From Eucalyptus grandis (taxonomy: Eukaryota > Streptophyta > Magnoliopsida > Myrtales > Myrtaceae): a DNA stretch of 64,000 nucleotides. Made by a program: the position numbers and the translations under genes. Location: assembly GCF_016545825.1 (NCBI RefSeq), contig NC_052613.1:40592112-40656111 (forward strand), read 5' to 3'. Below, one piece after another: positions 34,205 through 47,067 of the stretch (position 1 is its first letter; each line of letters opens with the position of its first letter). The notes under the pieces are model-generated. The model saw only the letters and a list, made by a program, of their open reading frames with translations, was not told the origin of the DNA and did no database searches.

Positions 34205-37200
34205 TCAGTTGCTGCTGCATACTCCAATTTTCTTTCTTAATACTTCAAATCTTCCAGCTTGAAGTGGTTTTGTGAACATGTCTGCAAGCTGATCTTCGTC
34301 TCTGCAATAGACCAACTTAACTTCGCCACTTTGTTGCACCTCACGTAGAAAGAAAAATTTGACTTTGAAATGCTTGGTTTTGCCATGGAAAACTGGATTC
34401 TGAGATATTGCTAACGCAGCCTGATTATCCACATTAACTTCAATGCAATCACTAGAATTCAACCACAAATCCTTCATTATCTTCTTCAGCCATAAAGCTT
34501 GATTTGCAGCTGCAGAGAGCTGCTATAAACTCAGCCTCTGCAGTAGACTGAGCTACAATCTCTTGCTTTTTAGAACACCAGGAGAAACAAGCAGAACCAA
34601 GACTGAAACAATACCCAGATGTACTTTTCATGTCATCCACTGAACCAGCCCAGTTACTATCAGAAAATCCTTGCAAATTAAACTTCTGACATTTTTCAAA
34701 CTTCACACCAAAGAACAATGTTCCTTTGAGATATCTCAAGACCCTTTTTGCTGCAATTAAATGTAACCGACTAGGACTACTCATAAACTGGATAAAACAC
34801 TCGACAAAAATAGAATATCTGGTCTGGTTGCTGTAAGATACATGAGACACCCAATCAGACTTCTATACATAGAAGCATCTACTGCATTTGTTCCATCATT
34901 CTTCTGCAGCTTCTCTTTAGCAGCCATAGGAGTGCTTACACTTCGACAATCTTCCATCTGAAACTTCTTTAGAATTTCCTTCATGTATTTTTTCTGACAG
35001 ATGAAGATCTCATATGAAGCCTGTTTGACTTCCAAACCCAAAAAATAAGCCATCTTTCCCAAGTCTGACATCTCAAAAACTGCAAATAAATCTTGCTTCA
35101 CCTTCTCTATCAATTCCATATCATTCCCTGTCACTAATAGATCATCTACATAAAGTGACATAATTACAATACTGTGATTCATCTTCTTGACATAAAGAGT
35201 GAACTCACTTAAGCTTTTCACAAAGCCAAAATCTTGCAAATATCGATCTATCTTCCCATACCAAGCTCTTGGAGCCTGCTTCAGTCCATATAGAGCTTTC
35301 TTCAACCTGTATACACTCTCTTCTTGCCCTTTGATACTAAAGCCTTCAGGTTGTTCAACAAAAATCTCCTCCTCAAGCTCTCCATTCGAAATGCAGACTT
35401 GACATCTAACTGAAATATAGGCCACCCTTTCTCTCGCCGCAATAGCTAACAGTAGCCTTATTGTATCAAGTCGTGCAACAGGAGCAAATGTTTCAGAATA
35501 GTCTACTCCCCATATTTGTGCATAACCTTTCCCACCAGTCTAGCTTTGTGTTTATTAACAGAACCATCAGGATTAAGTTTTGTTCTAAACACCCACTTAA
35601 CCCCAATCACATTCTTATCGGATGGTCTCGTCAACAAGCTCCCATGTGTGGTTTTTCGGATCATTGCAATCTCCTCCCCGCATTGCTGCAATCCACCTCT
35701 CGATCCTCCTTAGCTTCCACAAAGTTAGATGGTTCGAGCATTGCCACATTGCTTCTTTCATAGATTTCAGCAAGTGACCTTGTGCCCCTCACGGTAAATC
35801 ATCCACACTTGTCTTCCAATCCATCTATAACTTCATCAACCTCTACATCTGTTGCGGGTTGTTTTTTGAACCGCTTTTCTGCACTCCTTCCTTCCATCCA
35901 ATTCCACTCATCTTCCTTTAGAAAAACAACATCTCTCGCTACGTCACCTTCTCTCGTCATAGGGTGAAAAATTCTGTAAGCCTTTGATTGGAGACTGCCC
36001 AATGAAGATTCCCAGCTCTCGCCTTCTTATCCAGCTTGTCCCTCTTGACCTCGGGAACATGAGTGTAACACAAACACCCAAAAACCTTCAAATTTTCACG
36101 AAGGTTTAACACCATACCAGACTTCAAAAGGCGTTGACCTCTTTAAGGCCTTTGTGGGCAATCTGTTCAACAAGAACACTGCAGTATTAGCTGCTTCAGC
36201 CCAGAACTTCTTAGGCAACATCTTCTCCTGCATCATACATTTGGCCGTCTCCATAATACTTATGTTTTTCCTCTCACTGACCCCATTCTGTTGAGGTGAA
36301 TAGGGAGCGGTGAACTGTTGCACAATTCCTGCTTGCTCACAATTCAACTTAAACTTATGAGCAGTATACTCAGAACCATTATCGGACCCGAGCATTTTAA
36401 TTTTCTTCCCACTCGATTCTCAACTAAGGCTTTAAACTTCACAAACACATCAGCAACTTCAGACTTGGCTCGCAGAAAATAAATCCAACTCATCCTAGTC
36501 ATATCATCAGTGAATGTAATGAAATACCTGCTACCATTGAGAGAAGACTCAGACATAGGTCCGCATAGATCTGTGTGGACCAATTGCAGCTTTTCACATG
36601 CTCTCCAGCCTCCTCCTTTGAAAGGAAATCTAGCTTGCTTGCCAAGAAGACAAGTTCTGCACTGTGGAAATTCCTCCTCCAAACTTGGCAAGTCATCTGC
36701 CAAGCTATTTTTCTGCATAAACAACATGCTCTTCCTGTGAACATGCCCAAGTCTTTTATGCCATATCTCTGCATTTTCTTCTTTGCACTTTAAAGCCATT
36801 TGTTGCATCTCTTGTGGCTTGAACATGAAACTCTTGTCCTCCATTGGAATTCTTAGCACTTCTTTGCTATCTGCATTATTGATAAGACATTCCTTCCCTT
36901 CGAACTTCACTTTATAGCCCTTCTCAACTAGTTGACCAACACTTAACAGATTATGGTCAATATTTGGCACAAAGAGAACATCACTGATCAACTTCACCTC
37001 CCGATTTCCTTCAATAGCTACTTTGTACCCTTCCTTGCACTTCGATATCTTTGTCCCGTTGCCAATTCGACTCCTGGACTCGACTGTCTAGACTCCTAAA
37101 CAATTCGAATTGCCGGTCATATGATTGGTACAGCCACTATCCACCAGCCATGCATCATTCCCAACGAAGATTCAGGAAAAGAAGCTACAAACAAGTGCTC

Positions 37201-38149
37201 TTCCTCGGTTTCATTCACCGCTACCCGGGCTTTTCCCGCTTGCTGGTAATTTTTCTTTGCGGATGGCTTCCATGTGACCCAACTTGTGACATCTTCTGCA
37301 TCTAGCATCGGCTTTCTCTAACATCTAAAAACTGATGATTAGTTCCACCACAGTATTGACAAGGCTTTTTGTTCATCTTCCATTTGCTAGACCCACCAGA
37401 ATTTCCTTCTTTTGCTACAAACTTGGAGTCACCAGCATTTTCTCTGGACTGAGTCCATTTCTTCCCTTTGCCTCCATCATTTGACTTCACTCTAGCTTGC
37501 AGCGCACCCTCTACAAACTCTTCTCTTCTCATTAGTCTTCTGTGCTCCTGTGCCTGCAGAGCATTTAACAATTCTGCAAGCTTTATATCAGATAAGTCTC
37601 TTGTATTTTCCAGAGACGCTATGGTGGCTTCGAACTTCTCTGGAAGAGACACCAGAATCTTCTGAACAAGCCTTTCATCCTTCAAGTCGAGTCCCTAAAA
37701 CTCTGATTTTTTCAGCTATCCCAACCAACCTATCGAGTACTCCTTCACGACTTTGAATCCTTCATCTGCTGTCTCTCAAACTCCCTCAAGAGATTCAGCA
37801 CCTTCATGCCTCTTATCTTCTCATCTCCCTCGTATTCATCCTTCAAGAAATCCCATATTGCTTTTGCAGAATCACATCTCATAATCCTTGTGAAGATAGT
37901 GGGTGAAACAGCAGCGTACAAGCATGACTTTGCCTTGGCCTTCCTTGTGATTCTCTCTTTATGGTACTTTATCTGATTCAAAGTTGGATTGTCTGGAAGT
38001 GGAGCAACCTCATAATCATCCTCCACAGCTTCCCACAAATCATGACCCTCCAAAAATGCCGTCATCTTGACAGCCCATGCTTGATAATTCTCTCCAGTAA
38101 ATACTGGAGAAGCCATCGCAGAGAAACCACTCGACCCTGTCTCCATCAC
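34205..38149 (-). pseudogene. Copia-1 gag-pol, fragmented
   Basis: The gag start at 38149 includes FTGENYQAWAVKMTAFLEGH (UBN2/Retrotran_gag-like) and continues in another frame at 37685. A partial knuckle has CQYCGGTNH (about 37345). The protease DSGCTNHMTGN is intact near 37110-37150. The integrase (36997-36096) has LWHxRLGH-type HHCC (IWHKRLGHVH, CRTCLLGKQ), then DLCGP, SDNGSEYT and PQQNGVSERKN (D-D-E). The RT (35691-34781) has [18 protein letters not shown] and SLYVDDLLVTGND. RNase H (34850-34205) ends ADMFTKPLQAGRFE. Consecutive segments change frame at least six times, so no polyprotein can be made. Confidence 0.85.
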
Positions 38150-38207
38150 CCTTTAACTTCTTTACACTTCGATACTTGCTTCACTTCACAGTCCCTCAAG
38201 ATCACAC

Positions 38208-38219
38208 GCTCTGATACCA
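38208..38219 (-). other. Copia-1 primer binding site (tRNA-iMet)
   Basis: The element strand reads TGGTATCAGAGC exactly, one base inside the 5' LTR. Confidence 0.9.
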
Positions 38220-38220
38220 C

Positions 38221-38579
38221 TGTTGTTACTGATCAAAACAGTAAACAAGAAAATAGAAAACCAGAAGCTATATTTTTGTGATGAGGAAGAGAAGCGCAGA
38301 GAAACAGAACACAAACTTGCATACGTCTGTTCTTAAAGGAAATTGTCAAGTACAGGACAACTTAAACAAAGCAAAAACTGCTCACGTACGTGCAACACAT
38401 AACTGCACACAAACGTGCTATTAACTTCCTAGAAAATAACAAAAACACTAAATAAATAACTAAATTGAACTTGGCTGTTTTTTAATAAAAAAAACAGAGT
38501 AAAACAGAGGAAAAAAAAACAGAACAGAAAACAGAGTAAATAAAAAGAAAACAGCAACTGAGACATTATTAATCTAACA
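38221..38579 (-). repeat. Copia-1 5' LTR (right copy)
   Basis: 359 bp, near-identical to the left LTR. Confidence 0.95.
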
Positions 38580-41500
38580 GTGCTGTCGGCGTTACTGAGG
38601 AGCTTTCGGTTTTTTTGGTTTTCTGTTGCAGAGTGGTGGAGGTTCCGCCAGTTTTGGTGAAGGAGAATGACGTGTGCGTCAGAATGCTCGCCGCGCCTAT
38701 CAATCCTTACGACATTAACAGCATCGAAGGTTAGCGTTTCTTCTGCGTTACTGCTGTTTCGCTCGAGGTTGACCTGCCTTGAGCTTCTGTTTGATGGTGG
38801 ACTGAGCATATCGCGGAGGAGTTCGATGTTCCGGGGACTTCGAGGCTACTGACATATCTGTGATGGCTTCTGTGTACTACAAATTTGATTTTAGGCTTCG
38901 CTTCATCCTTAGAAAGTAACCTGAATTCACGACAAAAACTAAAATGATTTGCGATAATGTCCTATTTATGCCTCATGCGCGATCGGCGCCTTCTTATTCA
39001 TTATTCACCCATGGACTTGATCTACGAGTGGATTATATGTCAGGATGAGTTTCTCTTTGGTTGCTGAGATATTGGAAGAGAATAAAAGTCTAACTGCGAG
39101 ATTCTGAGGCGGCTAATGCATCTTTTATGACTTCACTGTTTGACTTTGACAATTGTTGCTCCATTTCCTGAGGGACATTGATATGTACTTACAAAGTCAG
39201 ATCATAATTCATCCATGTACTATTTATTACTTTGCGTGAGGTTTCTTTGATAATTCATGCATAAACTTTGATCTAGGTGTGTATCCGGTGAGGCCCCAAC
39301 TGCCCGCAGTTGGAGGACGTGAAGGAGTTGGCGAAGTACACTTAGTTGGCCCTGCCGTGAAGGATCTTTCTCCTGGCGATTTGGTCATTCCATCTCCACT
39401 GTCTTTTTGTAAAACATTCTTTCAGTATTACCTAAGTTTTAAAATGATATCAGATTAACTGTGCATCAGCCATGCTCATCTAGTTGATCACTTCTGAACA
39501 ATTCCTTACTCAGCCAAAGGATATAATCTTCTATATTTGATGCAGCATGTTTAACGTTTAATTTGATTAGATGCAGAAATGAAACGAGTGAAATATCAAC
39601 CAAAAGAAAGATTGAAACTATTATACACATCTTAGTGATTGTCATCTTAAATAAAAGATACTTTTGCATTCCCTTAGTACTGACTTGTTTTGTTATGCAG
39701 AACATCTGTGCCTAGCACTTAGCCTATTGTAAATTTGAGTGTGTTGAAAGATGACATAGTTTTTGTGCTCAGGGACATGGCAGACTTACATTGTGAAAGA
39801 CCAGAGTGTATGGCAAAAAATTGATAAGAATTCTCCTATTGAATATGCCGCAACAATTTCAATTAATCCTCCTACCGCTTTGAGAATGCTTAAAGACTTC
39901 ACCTCTTTGGAACCGGGTATATAGACAGTACAGGAGTCTCTTAGCTGTCCCCCAACTTTCACCGTAATCAATTTATCCTAAGTTGTCCTAATCAACTGTG
40001 ATCATTAGGGGATTCGATTATGCAAAATGGGGCTACGAGTATGGTGGGTCGATGCCTCATCCAAATTGCGAAATCCCGTGGCATCCATAGCATCAACATA
40101 ATCAGGGACAGGTGCTTTCTTGAAAACTTTCAGTAACCTTGATACCCATAACTTTTGTCAAACTACCGTTGTTTAAAAATTTTGTGTAGACTTTAGATGG
40201 GAAGGGTATGTGTGGGTTTGCTTTTATTTCTCTTTTCTGTGATCTGCCTTAACCATTGCTAGCAGGCCCTTTTTTTTTTTCTTTTCTTTCTGGAACACAT
40301 TGAGCTCTTGTCTACTTAGCTTTTGAAGTAGCCTTTGATGGTTACACAACCTTAATTATAACTGAAATTCACCTCTATGATGAAAAGTCGGAACTCTTTG
40401 GGGACTGAATTACTTATGGCAACTGTCTTTTCCTGTTCTAATTATAAATGTTGCTGGTGGACTAAAAGTTATGAACAATTGCTAGATGCACAAATATGTT
40501 GATTATGTTCGGTTGTGACGGTGATATATCAATTTATTGAAACTGTGCCAAAATATTTAGCATTATGATATCTCTAGTTTGTTTTTTGGAAGCTGGTGTG
40601 ATTGATTGAGATCTCTTGCATAGGATAACAGGGAGAAGTGGACCTTGAGCTTGTGTTACTGTAGCTGACCCTTTTAAGCTTGAAGTAACACTGAGTGTGA
40701 TCACTGATTTGAGGAAATTATAATCTTTGGCTAGGTGCTACAATGGGCAGGAATTTATGTGGCTGACTGAGCATTAGTGCATGCATTGGCATGCAAGAAT
40801 GGTTCTGTTTTGAGGGCATTTTGAGGAACTGATTATGTTGAACTTATCAAAGAAAATAAGAAGGTACTTTAGGTTCGTGTAGGTACATCGATTAACATCC
40901 TTTAATCTCCCAATATAAAGATGAGGTTTTGTGATGAGGTAACATGTATTTGGAAAGACTAGAAGGACTTGTTTTTTGAATCTAGTGAAGGCGAAGTTAA
41001 TTGTAGTGTGAATTGAGCAGAGATCTTTCTGCATTGCTTATCAGAAGTGACTTGTTACTGTTGATGCTTCTTCTACTATTTTTGCAGTTATCATGTGTTC
41101 TAGACGTTGATTGCTGGTATGTTTAGATCCTCATACTGCTGGGCATTGGTAATTCCATCTTTTTCGATTGCTAGTGGAAACTTCCTTTTAGTATATCTAA
41201 GACCTCTCTCTACTTTGCAACTTCTTTTGGAGTGAAATTTTCCTCCTTTTCTTTTAATTTTGTGATGAGACACAAAAAGAGGTTAGGAAACACTTTGTGG
41301 TGCTTGAAGCATTAATTTAGTAAGGCTCTCTCAGCCAGCTTATTAGTTCATGCTATGACATCTGAGCACAAATTTGGTAGAATCCTTTATTTGTTTTCCA
41401 ACTTAGCAGTTAGCATTGCACATCAGTAACTAAATTTGAATTTTACTATGCTTTCATAGCCGTCCTTTTCCTGTGACAAAGCTGGCTCTGATGAAGCAAA

Positions 41501-42539
41501 AGAGGCGTTGAAGAAACTTGGTGCTGAAGAAGTGTTCACTGAGAGCCAATTAGAAATAAAGAATGTCAAGAGTCTACTGGTATCATCCATCCATTAATCC
41601 ATTCTACCATATTCTCATGCATGAAACACATCCATGTTTGGCCATCGGCACTTGAGTTCTTTGTTTACATCTTATTGACTTGCTATTAGGGTGATCTAAA
41701 AGAACCTGCCCTTGGATTAAACTGCGTTGGTGGCAATACTGCTTCCTTGGTGATGAAATTTTTTGAGGTGTGACAAGTGTTAAATTCGTGTTTAATGCTT
41801 CCCTTATCTTTCTGTAGAGAGCTGATTTAGTTTTGTTCTCGGGTGGGGAGGAACCATGGTGACATATGGTGGGATGTCTAAGAAACCAATTACAGTGTCA
41901 ACTTCATCTTTTATCTTGAAGGTAAATTAAGAAGCGGCGAACTAAATTTTCCACCGATGGTTAGGAGGTTATTTCAGTCAAGCCATACAATTTGATTTGT
42001 CTACGTTTCGGTCTCGGTCTTGGCCCAAAATCTCAATTTTAGTTTCTGACGCAACCAAATTTGAGCGAAAAAAATTATCCCTGGAGTCAAGACTAAGGGG
42101 AGTACATAAATCAATGTGACAATGGTTCTAATGGTTTGCAGGATCTTTCTTTGAGGGGATTTTGGCTGCATAAGTGGATGAGTTCAAATGATGTAACAGG
42201 GTGCAGAAGAATGATAGATCACTTGCTCGAGCTAGTGCAGGATGGGAATTTAAAATACGAGTATGTCTTCGATAACCACCACTCAAATTGCTGTATTTAG
42301 GTCTCCATATCTTTATAGTGTCTCTAATAGTATTTATCTTCAATATAGTTTAGGTCTCCATATCTTTATAGTGTCTCTAATAGTACTTATCTTCAAGATA
42401 GTGTGCTTGGATTGTGGATGCATATGAATTTCTCCAAAACTGCAGGACGGAGCTGGTTCCTTTTAGTGATTTCCACATTGCACTGGATAAATCATTGGGG
42501 AAACTTGGAAGCCATCCTAAGCAAGTCTTGAAGTTCTAG

Positions 42540-44196
42540 GGCTACTGAATATTTAAGGGCAGTGAGACGATCAAAAAATTTTGTGTCATATCCTTCAGAC
42601 GATCAGCTGTTCTGAAGTTGAGGCACTGGATCAACCGGGCACGATAACTATGTATCTTTTCCGTTATTATTATTATTATTCTCTTTTCATAAGTTATGCA
42701 TCTTTTCTGTAGAGGTAATTTCGTTGCTGCTTATTTTCAGCAATTTCCATTCGGAATTTGTTTTGCATCATGCCTTGCAATCTAAAACTAATCTCATGCT
42801 CCGCCAAAACATGATTGCTGTATGTGGAGATCCGAACATTGGCCCGCTTGGTATTGGAAGGGTCCATAAAGGTTTTAGATTTGCCAATTACGATTCTCAT
42901 ATACACGTAATAAGGAACATTGGGATACTTCCCAAAAATCATGTAATCAACATGGCGTGGATTGAGAAAAAGAGCAAGAAGAACCATAAATTCTTCATTT
43001 GATCTAACCTAATTCAAATGGGATGCAAAGGGAAAACACAGAATTGAAAGATCGTGTCAGCTTCCAAAGAATTGACGATTGTTCAGATACCACGGAAAGA
43101 AAAGGCATCTTTCATCTAGACAATGTCAAGGACCGCACTCCTTTCTCAAGATAAAGGAATTGGACTAGGATGAGCGATTTTCAAATTCATTTTAAGCCGT
43201 GGAAAATTTAGAGAGAAAACAAATTCCCCACAAAAGAGGATTCCTATCATGCACAATTTTGAAATATTGACATTTTGCTAGGCTGAAGAGATGGGCCTCG
43301 CAAAATGGAAGATTATAAGTGATTGGAAGATTATCCACGCTGACACCTCAAAACACTTAATGTAATGTTTGGTTAATGGTCATGGAATCATGAAAGAAAT
43401 CCCAAACCGTAAAATCAAATAGAGGATAATAATTGGAAAAATGGTCAGGGATCTTATGTGGTTCTTTGTCCTGTTTCTATCCCTTGTTTTCCGTTATTCG
43501 CTTTGTATGCGTTGATTGGAGATGCATTCCCTTTCTTACACGTACACCATATATGTTATTTTAAGAGATGGGCTTCATTTGGTGAGCATAATTCAACATG
43601 GAATTCCACTTTGACCCCAATCTAAGAAAAGAATTTCTGAATCAATTTAGTAATTTAGACTTTTTTTGTTTCTCAAAAATAAATAATTCAATAAATATTT
43701 TCCTAAAAATGATCGTTTATATTACTCGAAATAATTATTTAATAAGAAATATTTTATTATTCATAATAATTTACGTCTAGATATTTTTCGTGGAAGGTAA
43801 ACAAATTTTTAGTTCGTTTATTTTTATAAGCAATATAAATAATTATTTTTATGAAATGTATTTTAAATCATTCTCTTAATCAAAGATACACTCCCTTTAC
43901 ATCTGTGTTGTAGTTCCATCTTCACTCTCGTTTGTATTAATTAATCATATGAGCCAAAAGTAAAGCAAAATATATTTGTGCTCTATAGGCAATTTTATTC
44001 TAAACAGCTTTTCATCAGCCAACATTTAGTTTTTCTCATGGACCAATGGCATCTGTTTTTATGGTCGTGGTAGTAAAAAAATTAGATTGGAAATTAGAAC
44101 ACCTTTTGAATAGAGGAGATTATGTAAAGACAAAAGAAGCAACATGGATGGACCACTTTTCTTAGCCTTCGCATCAACAAACAATGGGAGAAAATG
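42540..44196. other. Block A' flank, no gene seen
   Basis: Closely collinear with 222-1896. Like that copy it lacks the HAD final exon (joined near 43150). ORFs at 42694-43002 and 43598-43780 are not conserved in frame. Confidence 0.6.
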
Positions 44197-45336
44197 ATGG
44201 AGGTGTAATCCTATTTTGATGACAGCTTAGCAGCGTACTATTGCGGGCCAACGGAAGCATGTGATCATCGTCTTTTACCGAGACAATGAATGATTTGATA
44301 GCCCAACAGAAGCATGTGATCAGCGTCTTTTACCGAGACAATGAATGATCAGGTAGCCTCGTTGATGACGTGGAAGTGACAAACGGTCCTTCCACTAGTG
44401 CATCTACTTTCGGACAAGGATGGATTCCCATTATATTATTTCGTGCCTTGGCCTGCAATCAAGCACAAGGGAGAGCATTAAATGGAGGTGCAATCCTATA
44501 TTGATGACAGCTTAGCAGCGTACTATTGCGGACCAACGGAAGCATGTGATCATCGTCTTTTACCGAGACAATGAATGATTTGATAGCCCAACGGAAGCAT
44601 GTGATCATCGTCTTTTACTGAGACAATGAATGATCAGGTAGCCTTGTTGATGACGTGGAAGTGACAAGCGGTCCTTCCACTAGTGCATCTACTTTCGGAC
44701 AAGGATGGATTCCCATTATATTATTTCGTGCCTTGGCTTGCAATCAAGCACAAGGGAGAGCATTAAATGGAGGTGCAATCCTATTTTGATGATAGCTTAG
44801 CAGCGTACTATTGCGGGCCAACGGAAGTATGTGATCATCGTCTTTTACCGAGACAATGAATGATTTGATAGCCCAATGGAAGCATGTGATCATCGTCTTT
44901 TACCGAGACAATGAATGATCAGGTAGCCTCGTTGATGACATGGAAGTGACAAGCGGTCCTTCCACTAGTGCATCTACTTTTGGACAAGGATGGATTCCCA
45001 TTATATTATTTCGTGCCTTGGCTTGCAATCAAGCACTAGGGAGAGCATTAAATGGAGGTGCAATCCTATTTTGATGACAGCTTAGCAGCGTACTATTGCG
45101 GGCCAACGGAAGCATGTGATCATCGTCTTTTACCGAGACAATGAATGATTTGATAGCCCAACGGAAGCATGTGATCATCGTCTTTTACCGAGACAATGAA
45201 TGATCAGGTAGCCTCGTTGATGACATGGAAGTGACAAGCGGTCCTTCCACTAGTGCATCTACTTTCGGACAAGGATGGATTCCCATTATATTATTTCGTG
45301 CCTTGGCCTGCAATCAAGCACAAGGGAGAGCATTAA
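44197..45336. repeat. Tandem array, 4 x 285 bp
   Basis: Units start with 'atggaggtg(c/t)aatcctat' at 44197, 44482, 44767 and 45052, each exactly 285 bp, and differ by only a few bases. Within each unit a ~57-bp piece containing 'gaagcatgtgatcatcgtct' is itself repeated once in diverged form. The paralogue at about 1897-2115 has one unit without the internal duplication, so both steps happened in this copy. The ORF 45225-45434 is not supported as a gene. Confidence 0.95.
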
Positions 45337-45545
45337 ATTCCAAAAATAAGCCTATTGACATTCTCTACCAAGTGCTTAAATCAGAAGAAAAACAGCGTCG
45401 TCTTATCATGTCATGCTGTCATCGTTACACTTAAGTAGTTGAAAATAATTGAAACACCACGTTAGATGATTTCAATGAGATTTAGCTAAAATGTTTTATC
45501 GCATTTTCCCTTATAAGTTGAAGACTACGTTATTTTAGTTAAAAA

Positions 45546-45739
45546 AATTTATTTTTTTATATGACCAAGGAACCGTCGGAGATCACTCTATCATACGATC
45601 CTCTAGGCACTGTTAGGCCTCGTCGAGAACCCCAACACTAGGACATCCCGCTTACAACACTTTAGCAACGAGAGAGTTTGAACCCTCGACCTCTGCGATG
45701 AGGGAGAGAACTCATATCAACTGAGCTGCTCGTGATTGG
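45546..45739 (-). mobile_element. tRNA-derived SINE 3
   Basis: The ~194-bp insert is flanked by 'gttattttagttaaaaa' (45529-45545) and 'gttatttcagttaaaaa' (45740-45756). Read on the - strand it starts near GAGCAGCTCAGTTGATATGAG (box A-like), has GAGGTCGAGGGTTCAAACTC (box B), and ends in an A/T tail. The block A counterpart at 2273-2288 has a single target copy and no insert. Confidence 0.85.
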
Positions 45740-45756
45740 GTTATTTCAGTTAAAAA

Positions 45757-47058
45757 GTTTATACCTTGATAGGTTTGAAATTTCGTTATAATAATTTTAG
45801 GAGAGATTGTACAATTATCTCGGAAATATGACAATTTGATTTCTTAATCTCATGCTCGCACTCAACTCAATACAATATATATACTTGCATTAGACTCGAT
45901 CCAACTCTAATATTAAAAACTAAATTATAGTGTAAAGCTTCGAACTCCATCTCAAGTTCTCGTAAAAAATTTCAAAACTAATGATTTTCTTTCATTGTCC
46001 TTAGTAAAATCCTTTTAATTGTTAACAAGGCTTGCAAGTTACATTACTGTAGTATTACAAAATTTGACACCTTCGACATGGCAATCCATATTGTTGGTCC
46101 AAATACATAAAAGAAGGGGTGAAGTGTTTTTTTTATACATATAAAAATATTTATCTTTCTAGAACCAGCACCTTATTTAAAAAAAAATAATTATATGCAA
46201 TTAAACTGTTAATTTGCAATAAGAAACTTATAGAGTTTAGGGAAAAATGAATTACAAAAGCTATTTATAGAGTTTCAATTAGGATATGCTTTCTCTTCTA
46301 GCTCTAGCAGCCCCATTAGATTGAAATTCACTACTTTGGCCAATAGTGCAATTGCCAAGAACTTTGTATCACGAGGACTCGACTCCTCCTACGGCTATCT
46401 CACTATAGACTAAATAATTATTAGATCTCTTTCAATAGTTGTTCTCACACCTTGTGCACACAACACGGTAGACATATTCTCCCCTAAAATTATTTAACCT
46501 CATTTCTAAGTGTTTACAAATAATCATTTGTATATTTCGTCTCTTACCTAAACAATTGCATTATCTCTAAGCACGACCACTTCTTCCGTGTGCATACAAA
46601 TGATTTTGGCACCCTTGCTAACTTTTAGGATCAAAACTAAAATTTCCAAAGAGTTGGTTATTCTTTAATTTATTTCAAAGTTGGTAAATTTCTAACGGCA
46701 TTGATAAGTTATTGATAGGTCATTGGGCAATCAAATTGACGGTCATGGTTTTCTTTTATCGACTGTACTAGATGTTAATGTTGGCTAGGTCTACCTGTGT
46801 GGGGCCCGGTTAATGTTAATAAATAAAAGAAAAGGTCAAAAAGTCAAAAAAATGCAATAAAGGAAAAGAAAGGCGGGCTGCTTATTGGGAGAAGATAGGA
46901 AATAGGTTGCCAAATATCGTCGGAGTTGACTCAAATTTCAATATGTTGTTATAAGACTGAGACAGATGAGTCGAGACAGGCGAGTCCATAAGTTTCATTT
47001 GTCAATCCGTTTTGTTCACTGAACACTTTTTCTAAATGATCTCAAATTTCTCTAATCG
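45757..47058. other. Block A' non-coding, no gene seen
   Basis: Collinear with 2289-3929. Compared with block A, about 160 bp corresponding to 3155-3475 plus neighbouring stretches are missing near 46640. No gene is seen. Confidence 0.5.
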
Positions 47059-47067
47059 CGATTAGGG

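Larger units (their letters stand above)
33834..38579 (-). mobile_element. Complete Ty1/copia LTR retrotransposon, 4.7 kb, in MECR intron 1
   Basis: Target duplications 'gtgct' lie at 33829-33833 and 38580-38584. The LTRs (33834-34190, 38221-38579) start TGTTGTTACTG and end ATCTAACA, and differ by only two substitutions and two 1-nt indels by eye, so insertion is recent. It lies 73 bp after the exon 1 donor, antisense to MECR. Gag and pol domains are in copia order (integrase before RT) but in many frames. Confidence 0.95.
33558..42539 (+). pseudogene. MECR: MECR copy C: all ten exons, with several lesions
   Basis: Mitochondrial trans-2-enoyl-CoA/ACP reductase of the MDR superfamily, last step of mitochondrial fatty acid synthesis. 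Exons: 33558-33760, 38632-38729, 39277-39408, 39773-39916, 40009-40111, 41480-41579, 41700-41767, 41843-41921, 42142-42260, 42446-42539. Key segments are VKENDVCVRMLAAPINPYDI, GVYPVRPQLPAVGGREGVGE (with the Tyr of the active-site loop), the nucleotide-binding [35 protein letters not shown] and HPKQVLKF. Lesions: in-frame TAG at codon 38 (33669-33671) in the transit peptide; a 4.7-kb Copia element in intron 1; the exon 6 acceptor is AA (41478-41479); one extra T in exon 7 (AAATTTTTTGAG); the exon 8 acceptor is GG. Exons 2-5 are otherwise open. A working copy must be elsewhere if the plant needs this enzyme. Confidence 0.85.

Noticed and set aside
44197..45336. CRISPR-like array
   Set aside because: Direct 285-bp tandem units without spacers in a plant genome; ordinary tandem duplication.
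45225..45434. 69-aa ORF at the end of the 285-bp array
   Set aside because: The frame is not maintained in the block A counterpart and shows no domain.
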